Below, in pieces: positions 16,615-26,058 of a DNA stretch of 64,000 nucleotides (position 1 is the stretch's first letter; the number at the start of each line of letters is the position of its first letter). The notes under the pieces were generated by a model, which had not been told where the DNA came from, did not search any database, and saw only the letters and a list, made by a program, of their open reading frames with translations. The translations under genes were made by a program, and so were the position numbers. Source of the stretch: Gammaproteobacteria bacterium (GTDB lineage Bacteria; Pseudomonadota; Gammaproteobacteria; Steroidobacterales; Steroidobacteraceae); the NCBI GenBank assembly GCA_021323735.1, contig JAJPKM010000025.1, positions 1 through 64,000 of the forward strand, read 5' to 3'.

Positions 16615-18705
16615 CTAAAAAGTCTTCGCGATCGTCAGCCGTCCGGTGCGTCCCTCGAGCGGGTGGATATGAACATCGGCGACGCCGGCGGCGGGTTCAC
16701 CCGCAAGCCGGTCCACGTACCAGAATTCCGCGGCGTCGGCCCTCTTGTTCAGCAAGTTGTAGATACCTAAACCGACGCTCCAGCCGCTGCCGATCGCATA
16801 GTGCGCATCGCCGCTCCATTCGCCGTAACCATGGCCTTTGAAGGTATTGTCGGAAGACAGTGGGTATTGGCTCAAGTATCGATAGCCCAAGCTTCCGCTC
16901 CACGGGCCCAAATTCTTGATGTACATGTTGAATGAACCGGTGGCGACCGGTGCACTGGGCAGGTAGTTGCCCACATGCCCGGTGCCGTCGTTGAACGGGG
17001 TGGTGAAGCGGGCGCGATTGCCGGAATAGCTGCCGTAGAACTCGAGCCACTGCAGCGCCTGGTAAGTCACGTTGACCTCATAGCCGCGTCGACGGCTGCC
17101 GGGTCCGGCGCTGTCGACGCCGGCATCCGGGTCATAGGTGGTCTCGGATTCAGCATTCAAGGTGTACAGCGCGACGGTCATGGTGAGGGAGTGTGTGAAT
17201 TCCTGGCGCAATCCGATCTCTTCGCCGCTTTGCCGGGCTAGTAGCGGGGCGCCGGACACGGCGCTCCTCTGTGCTGCCGTGACGCCGCGCAGATCATCGC
17301 TGTGAAAGCCACGGCCGGCACTCAAGTAGATTTCGGTCGATTCCACGGGGCGAAAGATCAGGCTGCCCTTGGGCGCGAGTAAATGTCCGCTGGCGGTGCC
17401 GCTGTTCGTGCCTTCGTCCGAACCGTACTGGATGTCATACCGGTAGCCCAGCACCGAACGAAACCAATCGTTCCATCGGGTGGTGATCTGCGCAAAGGCT
17501 GCGATGCTGGTCAGGCGAACCGAATCGGCCTCGGTGAAATTCAGGGGATCGTCAACGGCTGGAATGATGGCGCGATCCTTGGTCGGATACCGGGACACAT
17601 CATTGAAGTCCGTGCGGGTGGTCAGGCCCACCAGGACATCGTTCTGGATCTCATGCATCGGCGCCGCGTGTCCATAGCTTACCGCCCCGCCGAACGCCGT
17701 GCGGCTCTCGTGCTGAGCCTCCTGATCGCCGTTGACCGGGTCCGTGAGGAAATGCGTAAAATCATTCCACAAGGTCAGACTATTGCGGAACACATAGGCG
17801 TTGGTGCGCAGCTCCCCGCCGGCGACGGGGCTGAAATATTGCAGCGTCAAACTCGTGCGCTGCGTTTCACCGCCGTCGGTGGGGTCCAAGGTGCCATATC
17901 GGCTGATGAGCCCTGCATCGATTGCGCGTAGCGGTTGGTCGGTGGTGGCATTCCAGGTGCCGTGATAGTGCATCGCCGTCAGGGTTAGACCATCCATGTC
18001 ATCGCCGACGGCATAGCGCAGCACGGCGTTGATCTTGTCCAGGTCGTCCGGATGTACCCACGGACCGTCGTAGTGCTGCAGTTCCAGCGCGCCAAGCAGG
18101 TTGCCGACGCCCACGCCCGTCGAGCCGCCTGCGAAGATACGCCGGTAGCCCAGCGTGCCCCCGGTGATGGAAATCTGATCGTCGATCCCGTCCAGATAGT
18201 TGATATGCACCGAGCCCACCGAGGCGAAGTCCCCTTCGTCCGCGTAGTAGGGGCCCTTGGTGTACTTCACATTGGTGGCAAGTTCGGGGATCAGGAAGTT
18301 GAGGTCCGTGTAACCCTGCCCGTGCGCGTGGGTGGGCTCGTTGACCGGCATGCCATCGACAAAGGTCGCAAGGTCGGTGCCGTGGTCTAAGTTGTAGCCG
18401 CGCAGCAGATATTGATTCGCCTTGCCTTCCCCGCTGTGGCTGGTGACTTGTAAACCTGGCACGGTCTCCAGGAGCTGTCCCACGCGGTAGGCAGGCGTCA
18501 GCGCCAGTTCATCGTTGACCACGATGCCCTCGCTGGCCGTCGTGGCGGTGCCCAGAAGGCCTAGGCGTTCCGCCGTCACCCGGACTTCGTCCACGACATC
18601 CGGCGCCGACGAAGTTTCCGCCCGTGCCGAGAGCATTGCAGCGGCGGTCAGCCCGAGGGTTCCGATCGCACAGCGCTTATTCCGCCAAGTCAGTTTTTTT
18701 ACCAA
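16615..18705 (-). CDS. TonB-dependent outer-membrane receptor
   Basis: About 696 residues from TTG 18703-18705, which gives a good signal peptide (VKKLTWRNKR, then a hydrophobic stretch ending in SARAETSS). ATG 18744 and GTG 18774 upstream are alternatives without a visible ribosome site. The plug domain (about 45-160) has LLETVPGLQVTSHSG, YLLRGYNLDHG and VDGMPVNEP; the remainder is a 22-strand barrel ending in the aromatic IAKTF, the terminal Phe recognised by the Bam machinery. Substrate is unknown. It is divergent from a membrane-bound winged-helix regulator, which probably controls it. Confidence 0.88.
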   Translation of the reverse strand: MVKKLTWRNKRCAIGTLGLTAAAMLSARAETSSAPDVVDEVRVTAERLGLLGTATTASEGIVVNDELALTPAYRVGQLLETVPGLQVTSHSGEGKANQYLLRGYNLDHGTDLATFVDGMPVNEPTHAHGQGYTDLNFLIPELATNVKYTKGPYYADEGDFASVGSVHINYLDGIDDQISITGGTLGYRRIFAGGSTGVGVGNLLGALELQHYDGPWVHPDDLDKINAVLRYAVGDDMDGLTLTAMHYHGTWNATTDQPLRAIDAGLISRYGTLDPTDGGETQRTSLTLQYFSPVAGGELRTNAYVFRNSLTLWNDFTHFLTDPVNGDQEAQHESRTAFGGAVSYGHAAPMHEIQNDVLVGLTTRTDFNDVSRYPTKDRAIIPAVDDPLNFTEADSVRLTSIAAFAQITTRWNDWFRSVLGYRYDIQYGSDEGTNSGTASGHLLAPKGSLIFRPVESTEIYLSAGRGFHSDDLRGVTAAQRSAVSGAPLLARQSGEEIGLRQEFTHSLTMTVALYTLNAESETTYDPDAGVDSAGPGSRRRGYEVNVTYQALQWLEFYGSYSGNRARFTTPFNDGTGHVGNYLPSAPVATGSFNMYIKNLGPWSGSLGYRYLSQYPLSSDNTFKGHGYGEWSGDAHYAIGSGWSVGLGIYNLLNKRADAAEFWYVDRLAGEPAAGVADVHIHPLEGRTGRLTIAKTF

Positions 18706-18806
18706 AAATCCGTCCCGCTGAGCCCCGGGATTTGAACCCAGCATGCAAGCCGGGCAGGCTAACCCCCGCGGCACGCAGGTTTCAGGTAATTTACTGTTCT
18801 ATCTAG

Positions 18807-18820
18807 CGTTAATAACGTTA
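18807..18820. promoter_or_regulatory. Palindromic site between the TonB receptor and its divergent regulator
   Basis: CGTTA-A-TAACG (18807-18817) is a perfect palindrome that overlaps a second one, TAACGTTA (18813-18820). It lies 10 bases before the regulator ATG and about 100 from the receptor start, a suitable operator position for control of both genes. Confidence 0.45.
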
Positions 18821-18829
18821 AATCACCCC

Positions 18830-20098
18830 ATGCAAACCCCTAGGCCCGCCCTCGACGATGCTTCCAGCCGCGACGTCGAGGCTTTGCAGCAGGAGGTGGC
18901 GAGGATCCAGGCGAGCGGTGTACTCGGGGAGGCGCGTCTGCGCAACCTCTTCGATTACCTCGCCACCCGAACCCTCGCCGGGGAGTCACCGAAGGAAATC
19001 GCCATCGCGATGGACGTCTTCGGTAAGAGCGCGGATTTCGACGTTTCTCAAGATGCGCTGGTCCGCGTGTACATTCATAAATTGCGCAAGAGTCTGGACG
19101 ACTACTACGCCTCGGCCGCCGCAGAGGGGGTCACAGCGCTACACATCCCTCGCGGCGAGTATCGCCTCAGGCTCAATCCCCGGACGGCGACAGAGCCGGC
19201 GCAGAGGTCTACGGCCAAGCATCGGCGCTTGCCGCTGTTGATGGCTGCGGCCCTTGGCGCAGGCATCCTGGTCGGAATCGCAATGACACTCGCCTGGCCC
19301 TCACGGAGCGAGGTGGAACAGGTTCGAGCCAATCCGATCTGGGCCGGCATACTGAAGGATGACCGGCCGATCATGATCGTGCTGGGCGACTACTATCTTA
19401 TTGGCGAGACGGACGACTCGATGGAGGTGAAACGGCTGGTACGCGAGTATTCGGTCAACTCCAAGAGCGACCTGGATCGATACGTCGCGGAACATCCCGA
19501 ATACGCCCCTCGCTACATGGACGTCGGCCTACGCTACCTGCCGATTTCGGCGGCGCTGGCGTTGCGCCAGGTGATGATGGTGCTGGCTCCTCAAAATCGA
19601 CGTATCACAGTCAGCAAGATGTCGGATCTGGAGCCGGGTAACCTCAAGACGGCCGACATCGTCTATATCGGGTACTTGAGCGGCATGGGTATGTTCCAGG
19701 ACTTGGTCTTCAGCGGCTCCCGCTTTGCGGTCGGTGAATCCTATGACGAGGTGATCGACAAGAAGACCCATCGCACCTACGTAAGCCAGGTCGGCAGCCA
19801 AGCGCTGGAGCCGGCGCCGCCGACGGGCAAGGAGCAGAGCTATCACGACTACGGCGTCTTCGAGAAACTGCAAGGTCCCGGCAACAACACCATCATTGTC
19901 ATTTCGGGCACTCGCGACGAGGGAGTCAGCCAAACGGCAGAAGCCCTGACGAGTTCGCAAAAGCTCAGCGAGATTGGCCGACAAAGCGACCTGACCCTGC
20001 CCGTTGAAGCACTGCTCGAGGTGCGAGCCTTCAACGGCACGAATTTGGCGGGCAACTTACTCGTTCAATCGAACCGCGATAGCGCCGCCAAACCGTAG
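18830..20098 (+). CDS. Membrane-anchored winged-helix transcriptional regulator
   Basis: 422 residues from ATG 18830. The cytoplasmic N-terminal domain (about 30-116) matches the winged-helix module found at the N terminus of many proteobacterial one-component proteins: LRNLFDYLATRTL, a VFGKSADFD segment, VRVYIHKLRKSLDDYY and IPRGEYRLRL. One transmembrane helix follows (about 134-156), then a periplasmic domain of about 265 residues that I do not recognise. The ToxR/CadC-like layout suggests a one-component sensor that binds DNA from the membrane. Longer frames upstream would cross the palindrome and are less likely. Confidence 0.75.
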   Translation: MQTPRPALDDASSRDVEALQQEVARIQASGVLGEARLRNLFDYLATRTLAGESPKEIAIAMDVFGKSADFDVSQDALVRVYIHKLRKSLDDYYASAAAEGVTALHIPRGEYRLRLNPRTATEPAQRSTAKHRRLPLLMAAALGAGILVGIAMTLAWPSRSEVEQVRANPIWAGILKDDRPIMIVLGDYYLIGETDDSMEVKRLVREYSVNSKSDLDRYVAEHPEYAPRYMDVGLRYLPISAALALRQVMMVLAPQNRRITVSKMSDLEPGNLKTADIVYIGYLSGMGMFQDLVFSGSRFAVGESYDEVIDKKTHRTYVSQVGSQALEPAPPTGKEQSYHDYGVFEKLQGPGNNTIIVISGTRDEGVSQTAEALTSSQKLSEIGRQSDLTLPVEALLEVRAFNGTNLAGNLLVQSNRDSAAKP

Positions 20099-20436
20099 CG
20101 CCGCCAATAGGCGAACTCCTCGCTCACATGTTGCGCTCATCATGGCTGCGTCCGATACGCGATTGACATAAACCTGTAATAAACACCGATAGAACATAAT
20201 GCCTGCCGCCAATGCTCGAGATCAGGGGTCGCATGAAGACCGCGCACAACTCAGCGGCTGGTATATCAGCGAACGAAAAATACGTGTCTCTCCGTGGCGC
20301 GGATTGTCTGTGCGCTGGTTCTCATTTTCACTTGCAGTTTGCTGCGCGAGTGTGGTCAAGTGCGCTGCGTGGAATCGTGATTCAGCGGATTACCGTTGGG
20401 CACGGTAATCAAAAATAAAACCATTGGAGGAAATCT
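20099..20436 (+). other. Non-coding stretch before the secreted peptidase gene
   Basis: No supported gene. TTGACA at 20163-20168 is a perfect -35 hexamer, but the best -10 candidates (GATAGA near 20188, CATAAT at 20195) are at poor spacing, so the promoter is only suggested. A GGAGGA ribosome site (20425-20430) ends the stretch. A 69-codon frame at 20199-20408 has no recognisable motif. Confidence 0.4.
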
Positions 20437-23400
20437 ATGAAGGGGCCCACTTCACTCAAACTTGGTCTTGCCGTAGGCGCGGTACTGCTGACATGCAGTA
20501 CATTGTCCGAAGCGCTGACGCCTGCCCAAGTTCAGCAGCTCGCTCAAGAAGCACAACGCAACGTCATCGTCATCCTGCGCGACCAAGTGTCGAGCTTGCC
20601 TCCCGCACGCCGCGCAATGGGAGCGCGCGCCGCGGCACTGGCCGCCTCACAGAATTCCGTGCTTTCCCAGCTGCCCAATGTGGGATCGCGCAAGATTCGA
20701 TCTTTCAGCACCATCAATGCCTTTGCGGCCACGGTATCGGCATCCGAAGCGGCGATGCTGTCCGCTCATCCGATGGTACAGGCCGTCGTCTCCGATGCGG
20801 TGATTCAGCCGCGAGCGCGAACTCAGGAAGCGGCCGCAGCCGCACAAGCTGCCGGCACCTCGGCCACCTCCGGCGCGCTGTGCAACACGTTGGAACCTGA
20901 GGCATTGCAGCTCACCCATACCGCGTTTGCCGATCCTTCCATTCCGCAGGCACAGCAGGTGCGCGATGGCCACGGTCAGCTGGTCACCGGCAAGGGCGTC
21001 AAAGTGGCCTACCTCGCCGATGGTCTCGATCCGACCATACCCGGCTTCATTCACACCGACGGCACGCCGGTGTTCATCGACTACCAGGACTTCACCGGCG
21101 ATCCGGCGGGAACGCCTACGGCCGGCGGTGAGGCCTTCGGCGACGCGAGCTCCATCGCCGCGCAAGACACGCCGAACGGACAACCGCTGACGTTCGACAT
21201 CAGCAAGTTCGTGAACGCGGCTCATCCGCTGCCGTCGCCCTGCAATATCCGCATTCGCGGCATGGCGCCGGGCGCTTCGCTGGTGGGCTTGAAAGTTTTC
21301 TCGCAGATCAATCCCACGACCACGTCCAACTTCGTCCAGGCCATCGAATACGCCGTGATCCATGACGACGTTGACGTGATCAACGAGTCTTTCGGCGGCA
21401 ATCCCTTCCCGGACAACGCCAACGATCCCATCTCGCTGGCGAATGACGCGGCAGTGCGCGCCGGCGTGACGGTGGTGGTGAGCTCGGGAGATGCAGGCAC
21501 GGCCGGCACCTTGGGTTCTCCGGCCACGGAGCGTGCCGTGATCGCCTCCGGTGCCACCACGCAATTCCGGATCTATGCACAGACCGGCGATGGCATCATG
21601 CCGCTGACGACGAATGGCGGATTCATCGACAACAACATTTCCTCGTTCAGCTCGTCCGGTTTCTCGCAGAAGAACGGACGCACGGTGGACGCAGTGGCAC
21701 CCGGCGATCTGGGTTGGGCGCTGTGTTCGACCAATCAGAAGCTCTTCTTCGACTGCGGCACCGACGCGGGATTCGCCCCGTCGGCGATCGAAGTCTTCGG
21801 CGGTACGAGCGAATCCTCGCCACTGACCGCCGGTGAGGCGGCGCTGGTGATCCAGGCCTACCGCAGCACGCACGGAGACCGGGATCCGTCGCCTGCGACG
21901 GTGAAGCGCATCATCATGAGTTCGGCGACCGACCTGGGCGCACCGTCGTCGGAGCAGGGCGCCGGTTTCATCAATGCCTTGGCGGCAGTCAACACCGCCC
22001 TGTCGATCGGGGACGAGAATGGAGATGACCGGCGCCATGCCGGCGGTATCGTGGCCGCGCCGACCAGTGCCCACGTCACCGCGGAGCCGAACACTCACGT
22101 ATCCCGTTCTTTCACCATCACCAATACGGGTTCGACGGCACAGCGCCTGACGCCAAGCCTGGAAACGCTGGATGCACCGTTCGCCGGTGCGACGCTCAAC
22201 CTCACGTTGGATCCCAACGTGGACCCGCGCTTCATCAACGTCGCCGGCAACACACGCGTGTTCACCACCCAGACCTTCAATGTGCCGGCGAATGCCGATC
22301 ACTTGGATGTCGCCGTTGCCTTCCAATCGCCGCTCAGCATTGCGGCGACCAATCCTCCGCTGGTTTTCCTGGCCTTGCTCGACCCAGCCGGACGGCAAGC
22401 GGCCTACTCGAATCCGCAAGGTTTGGGCAGCGGTTACCAGCATGTCGACGTGGTGAAGCCGCAGTCGGGCACTTGGACCGCGGTCGTATATACGCGAAAG
22501 ACCGGGGTGGCTGGAAGTTACTCCGGACCGGTGCAATTGACCTGGGGCGCGGAGCGTTTCGTGAGCCTAGGTTCGGTCTCGCCGTCGCATATCGTCCTCG
22601 CGCCCGGCGCGAGCGAGACGGTGACCGCCGAATTCTCGATGCCGGCCAATGCGGGCGATTCGGCCACGGCCATCCGCTTCAACAAGTCTCCGGACGCCGC
22701 CAGCGCCAACTTCTCCGAAATCCCGGTGACGTTGCGCACGCTGGTTCCCACCGGTCCGACCGGCGGTAACTTCACGGGGACTCTGACGGGCGGCAACGGC
22801 CGAGCGGGCACGGGCCCGACGCAGACCTTTGCCTTCGACGTGCCTCCGGGCGTCAATGACATGAGCCTCAATCTCGACATCTCCGATAACGGATACTTGC
22901 TCGAAGGCTTGTTGGTGGACCCGAACGGCATGGAATTGAGCGTGCAGCCCAACCAGGACCCGATCAACGGCAGCGCGCAATTCGCACTGTCTCTGTCGCA
23001 CTACAATCCGCAACCCGGGCGCTGGAAGTTCGTGCTGCTGCAGAACTACACCTCGTCGGGGAATCAGACCACGTTGCCCTTCGTGGCGCGCATCGGGTTC
23101 AACAGCGCGAAAGTGACGGCGCCGACACTGCCCAACAGTGCCAGCGTTCAGCTGTCGGCTGGCGGACCTCCGGTCACCATTCCCATTCATGTGACCAATA
23201 CGGGCGGGTTGACGCGTCAGTACTTCGCAGACGCTCGGTTGACGACTGTGACTCTCCAACAGCTGTCTCCTCAGGCTTGCTCGAAGGCCACCACTCTTCC
23301 CGGAGCCTGCGGAGCCTTCATCGTTCCGACCGAGACCAGCGCTGCGGCCTTCGTCGCCCAATCGACGGTGCCGATCAATATGGATGCGTTCAACAGCGTG

Positions 23401-23844
23401 GGCACGGGCGTCGGCGGCACCGGATCGCCGGATATCTTCGCGAAGCCTGTGGCATCCGACACGGTGGCGGCGTTCTTGGCGGAACCGGAAGTGCCCTACA
23501 GCTTCTGGGTAGTCGTTCCCTCGCTGATCGGACCCTATGGTCCGGCCGGTGCGACCACCGAGCCGGTGAGCACGTCCGCGTTCGCCTTCACACAGTCGTT
23601 CGATTCAACGGTGTCCGCGGACAGCGGCGACCTGTGGACCGACCTCACGTTGAATACGAACACGTTCAATCCGTTGGTGCTGGCGCCGGGCCAGAGCGGA
23701 ACGATCAACCTGACCATCACGCCGAACGCCAACGACGTCGGTAAGACGGTGACCGGGTTCGTCTACATCGATACCTTCGATTTCAATGTGTTCACGGGCG
23801 ATGAGACTGTGCGCATTCCGTACAGCTACACAGTTGCTAAGTAA
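20437..23844 (+). CDS. Secreted S8/S53-fold serine peptidase with C-terminal beta domains
   Basis: 1135 residues with a signal peptide (to about 26), an inhibitor-like propeptide (about 27-125) and a peptidase domain (about 150-510). The subtilisin-type Asp is in YLADGLDP (Asp195) and the serine in GGTSESSP (Ser458). The usual HGTHVAG histidine box is replaced by GEAFGDASSIAA, giving Glu232 and Asp236 four residues apart. The oxyanion position reads SSGDAG (Asp352) in place of Asn. Glu-x3-Asp plus an oxyanion Asp is the sedolisin (S53) arrangement. The C-terminal 600 residues are beta-rich, with repeated Ig-like and pre-peptidase-like segments. A strong ribosome site and a perfect terminator frame it as a single-gene unit. 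Confidence 0.85.
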   Translation: MKGPTSLKLGLAVGAVLLTCSTLSEALTPAQVQQLAQEAQRNVIVILRDQVSSLPPARRAMGARAAALAASQNSVLSQLPNVGSRKIRSFSTINAFAATVSASEAAMLSAHPMVQAVVSDAVIQPRARTQEAAAAAQAAGTSATSGALCNTLEPEALQLTHTAFADPSIPQAQQVRDGHGQLVTGKGVKVAYLADGLDPTIPGFIHTDGTPVFIDYQDFTGDPAGTPTAGGEAFGDASSIAAQDTPNGQPLTFDISKFVNAAHPLPSPCNIRIRGMAPGASLVGLKVFSQINPTTTSNFVQAIEYAVIHDDVDVINESFGGNPFPDNANDPISLANDAAVRAGVTVVVSSGDAGTAGTLGSPATERAVIASGATTQFRIYAQTGDGIMPLTTNGGFIDNNISSFSSSGFSQKNGRTVDAVAPGDLGWALCSTNQKLFFDCGTDAGFAPSAIEVFGGTSESSPLTAGEAALVIQAYRSTHGDRDPSPATVKRIIMSSATDLGAPSSEQGAGFINALAAVNTALSIGDENGDDRRHAGGIVAAPTSAHVTAEPNTHVSRSFTITNTGSTAQRLTPSLETLDAPFAGATLNLTLDPNVDPRFINVAGNTRVFTTQTFNVPANADHLDVAVAFQSPLSIAATNPPLVFLALLDPAGRQAAYSNPQGLGSGYQHVDVVKPQSGTWTAVVYTRKTGVAGSYSGPVQLTWGAERFVSLGSVSPSHIVLAPGASETVTAEFSMPANAGDSATAIRFNKSPDAASANFSEIPVTLRTLVPTGPTGGNFTGTLTGGNGRAGTGPTQTFAFDVPPGVNDMSLNLDISDNGYLLEGLLVDPNGMELSVQPNQDPINGSAQFALSLSHYNPQPGRWKFVLLQNYTSSGNQTTLPFVARIGFNSAKVTAPTLPNSASVQLSAGGPPVTIPIHVTNTGGLTRQYFADARLTTVTLQQLSPQACSKATTLPGACGAFIVPTETSAAAFVAQSTVPINMDAFNSVGTGVGGTGSPDIFAKPVASDTVAAFLAEPEVPYSFWVVVPSLIGPYGPAGATTEPVSTSAFAFTQSFDSTVSADSGDLWTDLTLNTNTFNPLVLAPGQSGTINLTITPNANDVGKTVTGFVYIDTFDFNVFTGDETVRIPYSYTVAK

Positions 23845-23858
23845 GGTGTATTGACCTC

Positions 23859-23896
23859 ATCTCTACCCGCGCCGCCTGGCGCGGGTAGAGATTTTT
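23859..23896 (+). terminator. Intrinsic terminator after the secreted peptidase gene
   Basis: A perfect 15-base stem (atctctacccgcgcc with its complement) with a 4-base loop, followed by TTTTT at 23892-23896. It starts 14 bases after the peptidase stop codon and separates it from the convergent oxidoreductase gene. Confidence 0.9.
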
Positions 23897-23904
23897 CTGA
23901 TCCT

Positions 23905-25467
23905 CTAGATCCCCCAGCCGGCGCGATACTCGCGCGTCAGGTATTGATTCGCATCTGCGGCGTTGGTGATTTGTCCGCGCTCGCCGTCATAGACAATCTT
24001 CTTGCCTTGACCGGCGCGCAATGCCACCAGACCCAGCAGCATGGTTTCGGTGAGCTGCGCCGCATACTCGATCGGGGAACTGGCCTTGGCCTCCCCGCGG
24101 ATCGCCTTGGTCCAGTTGAGCTCATGACTCCAGGCGATGCGGGGAATGCTCTGCGGCACGGCTGCTGCCGCCTCGGCGAGCGCCTGCGGATACAGCCGCG
24201 GATTGGCGCCGTACGTGTTGTGCAGAAGAACACCTTTCTCGCCGATGTAGATCACGCCGCCTTCGCTGGCAAGCTCAACCTCATCCGGGAGCATGTCGGG
24301 ACGGGGCGGATAGATGCCGCCGTCGTACCAGTACATTTTCACCGGCGGCTGGTCGCCGCGTGCGGGGAATTGATAGTGCACGGACGTGGACACCGGATAC
24401 GAGACCGGAATGCGCTGCACACGCCCGGGGGTCGCCGGATCGGCATTGCCCGCCATGGTGCCCCACTGAGTCGAGGTAGCCTCGATGCTCGAAGGATGGC
24501 GAAGTCCCAGTGCCCAGAAGGGATGATCGATGAGATGTGCGCCCATATCGCCCAGCGCGCCGCACCCGAAATCGAGCCAGCCGCGCCAATTGAAAGGATG
24601 ATAGACGGGGTGGTAGGGAACGTCTTCGGCAATCGGCCCGAGATACATGTTCCAATCGAGCCCCGGAGGCGGGGAGCCGCCGCTGCCCATGGCCGCGGCC
24701 AGTACGTCCTGCACGTGACGGAACGTCCAAAGATTGCCGAAAGCGCCGGGTACATCGGCGGGTGTCATGCCGGTCGGGCGCGGCAGTCCCTGAGGCCAGT
24801 ACACCACCGGCCGGTTGGTCCACACGTGGACCTCGTGCACCGGACCTAGAAGGCCGGCGCCGATCCATTCGTTGATCAGTCGGGCGCCTTCGCTCGAGTG
24901 ACCCTGGTTGCCCATCTGGGTGACGAGCTTAGGGCGGGCGAGCGCACACTCGCGCAGCACGCGGGCCTCGTGCACCGTGGCCGTGAGCGGCTTTTGCACA
25001 TAGACGTGCTTGCCCATCTCCATCGCCGCCTTGGCGATCACGGCGTGCAAATGGTCGGGCGTCGCAATCACCACGCCGTCGATATTCTTTTCCTTCGCCA
25101 GCATTTCGCGAAAATCGGTGTAACGTTTCGCCTTGCTGAATTGCTCCTGCAATTTCGCGCCTTCGGGTCGAGGGTTGCCCTGCCGGTCGAGCAATTTTTC
25201 CTTCACGCGATTTTCGCTGTAGGCGAGATCGACATCGCAGACCGCGCCGATATGGTCGCTTTGCGCGAGCACGAGCGCGTTTTGCGATCCCATGCCGCCG
25301 AAGCCGACGACGGCTACATTCACCGTATCGCTGGGAGCGCGACGGCCGCGCCCGAGCACCCGGCTGGGAACGATCAACGGCGCACTCGCCGCCACCATGG
25401 CGCCCAGTGTGGCGCTGCCTGCGCTCGCGACGAACTCACGGCGTGTCAGGTCCTTGTTCTTCGGCAT
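23905..25467 (-). CDS. Tat-exported Gfo/Idh/MocA-family oxidoreductase
   Basis: 520 residues from ATG 25465-25467 (GAGG lies 9 bases upstream). The N terminus is a twin-arginine signal ([14 protein letters not shown], then a hydrophobic stretch ending near VPSRVLG). The Rossmann fold follows with [14 protein letters not shown]; the family EKP motif appears as VQKPLT, and the C-terminal domain has [13 protein letters not shown] with a likely catalytic histidine. Export implies that a folded protein carrying its nucleotide cofactor is moved to the periplasm, as for glucose-fructose oxidoreductase. The substrate is probably a sugar or sugar derivative; the adjacent trehalase remnant may be coincidence. 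Confidence 0.9.
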   Translation of the reverse strand: MPKNKDLTRREFVASAGSATLGAMVAASAPLIVPSRVLGRGRRAPSDTVNVAVVGFGGMGSQNALVLAQSDHIGAVCDVDLAYSENRVKEKLLDRQGNPRPEGAKLQEQFSKAKRYTDFREMLAKEKNIDGVVIATPDHLHAVIAKAAMEMGKHVYVQKPLTATVHEARVLRECALARPKLVTQMGNQGHSSEGARLINEWIGAGLLGPVHEVHVWTNRPVVYWPQGLPRPTGMTPADVPGAFGNLWTFRHVQDVLAAAMGSGGSPPPGLDWNMYLGPIAEDVPYHPVYHPFNWRGWLDFGCGALGDMGAHLIDHPFWALGLRHPSSIEATSTQWGTMAGNADPATPGRVQRIPVSYPVSTSVHYQFPARGDQPPVKMYWYDGGIYPPRPDMLPDEVELASEGGVIYIGEKGVLLHNTYGANPRLYPQALAEAAAAVPQSIPRIAWSHELNWTKAIRGEAKASSPIEYAAQLTETMLLGLVALRAGQGKKIVYDGERGQITNAADANQYLTREYRAGWGI

Positions 25468-25595
25468 CGTGCGCACCTCGGTTGGCAAACTGCGAGAATA
25501 CTAAAGTCCCGGCGTCGGCGTATCACCCCGATGGGCAAGCGTCGAGCACCGCCGCCTTTGATTTCGGGTTGCGAACGCCAGGATGGCGATCGCTG

Positions 25596-25922
25596 ACATC
25601 CGGGCTGCAATGGGATGCACCCAACGGCTGGGCGCCGCGGCAATGGATCGGAGTCCTGGGTCTGCGTCGGTACGCCATCATGCCGCTGGCCGAGATCATT
25701 GCCTGCCGCTGGATGCTGGGCGTCAATCGGGTCTACGGCGAGCGGGGAAAATTGGTCGAGAGATATGACGTGGTTACCCCCGGACGGGAGGGCGGCGGCG
25801 GAGAATATCCCACGCAGGATGGATTCGGCTGGACCAATGGCGTGATGCGCAAGCTCATGGCGCTATACCCGTCCGCCACGGCGTATACTTCCGCCGACCA
25901 GTGTCCGGCCCCGGCTGCCTAG
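25596..25922 (+). pseudogene. treA: 3' remnant of a trehalase gene
   Basis: The frame encodes about 108 residues that match the C-terminal end of family GH37 trehalase: GLQWDAPNGWAP, VNRVYGERGKLVERYDVV, then GGGGEYPTQDGFGWTNGV. The preceding 430 or so residues of a normal enzyme, including the other catalytic segments, are absent. Upstream lies unrelated sequence and then the convergent oxidoreductase start region. No start codon or ribosome site suggests it is still translated. It is a deletion relic. Confidence 0.85.
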
Positions 25923-25948
25923 CCCGCTGTTTAGGGCTCTTCCGACTA

Positions 25949-25989
25949 TATAATGTCGCCCTATCGCACAATAACTTTCATTTATTGTG
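25949..25989 (+). promoter_or_regulatory. Promoter and inverted repeat upstream of the formate dehydrogenase operon
   Basis: A consensus -10 TATAAT sits at 25949-25954, with no good -35. The predicted start near 25961 is followed by a perfect inverted repeat, CACAATAA (25967-25974) and TTATTGTG (25982-25989), with a 7-base loop. A repressor bound here would block transcription of the fds genes. Which regulator binds is unknown. Confidence 0.5.
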
Positions 25990-26058
25990 AGGCGGATTCG
26001 ATTGGACACATATATCAGCTGACACCATACTGAAGACCCCAGGCAGCGGAGTTGATCA

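Noticed and set aside
18721-18760. Minus-strand sequence GGGTTCAAATCCC resembling a tRNA T-arm before the TonB receptor start
   Set aside because: No matching acceptor, D-arm or anticodon arm can be drawn around it, and the region lies in the receptor leader. It looks like a chance match or at most a tRNA fragment.
18690-18840. Cobalamin riboswitch before the TonB receptor
   Set aside because: The B12 box and the conserved junction motifs are not present in the 130 bases upstream.
20199-20408. Short overlapping frames before the secreted peptidase gene
   Set aside because: No ribosome site and no similarity to known families; the stretch fits a promoter and leader region better.
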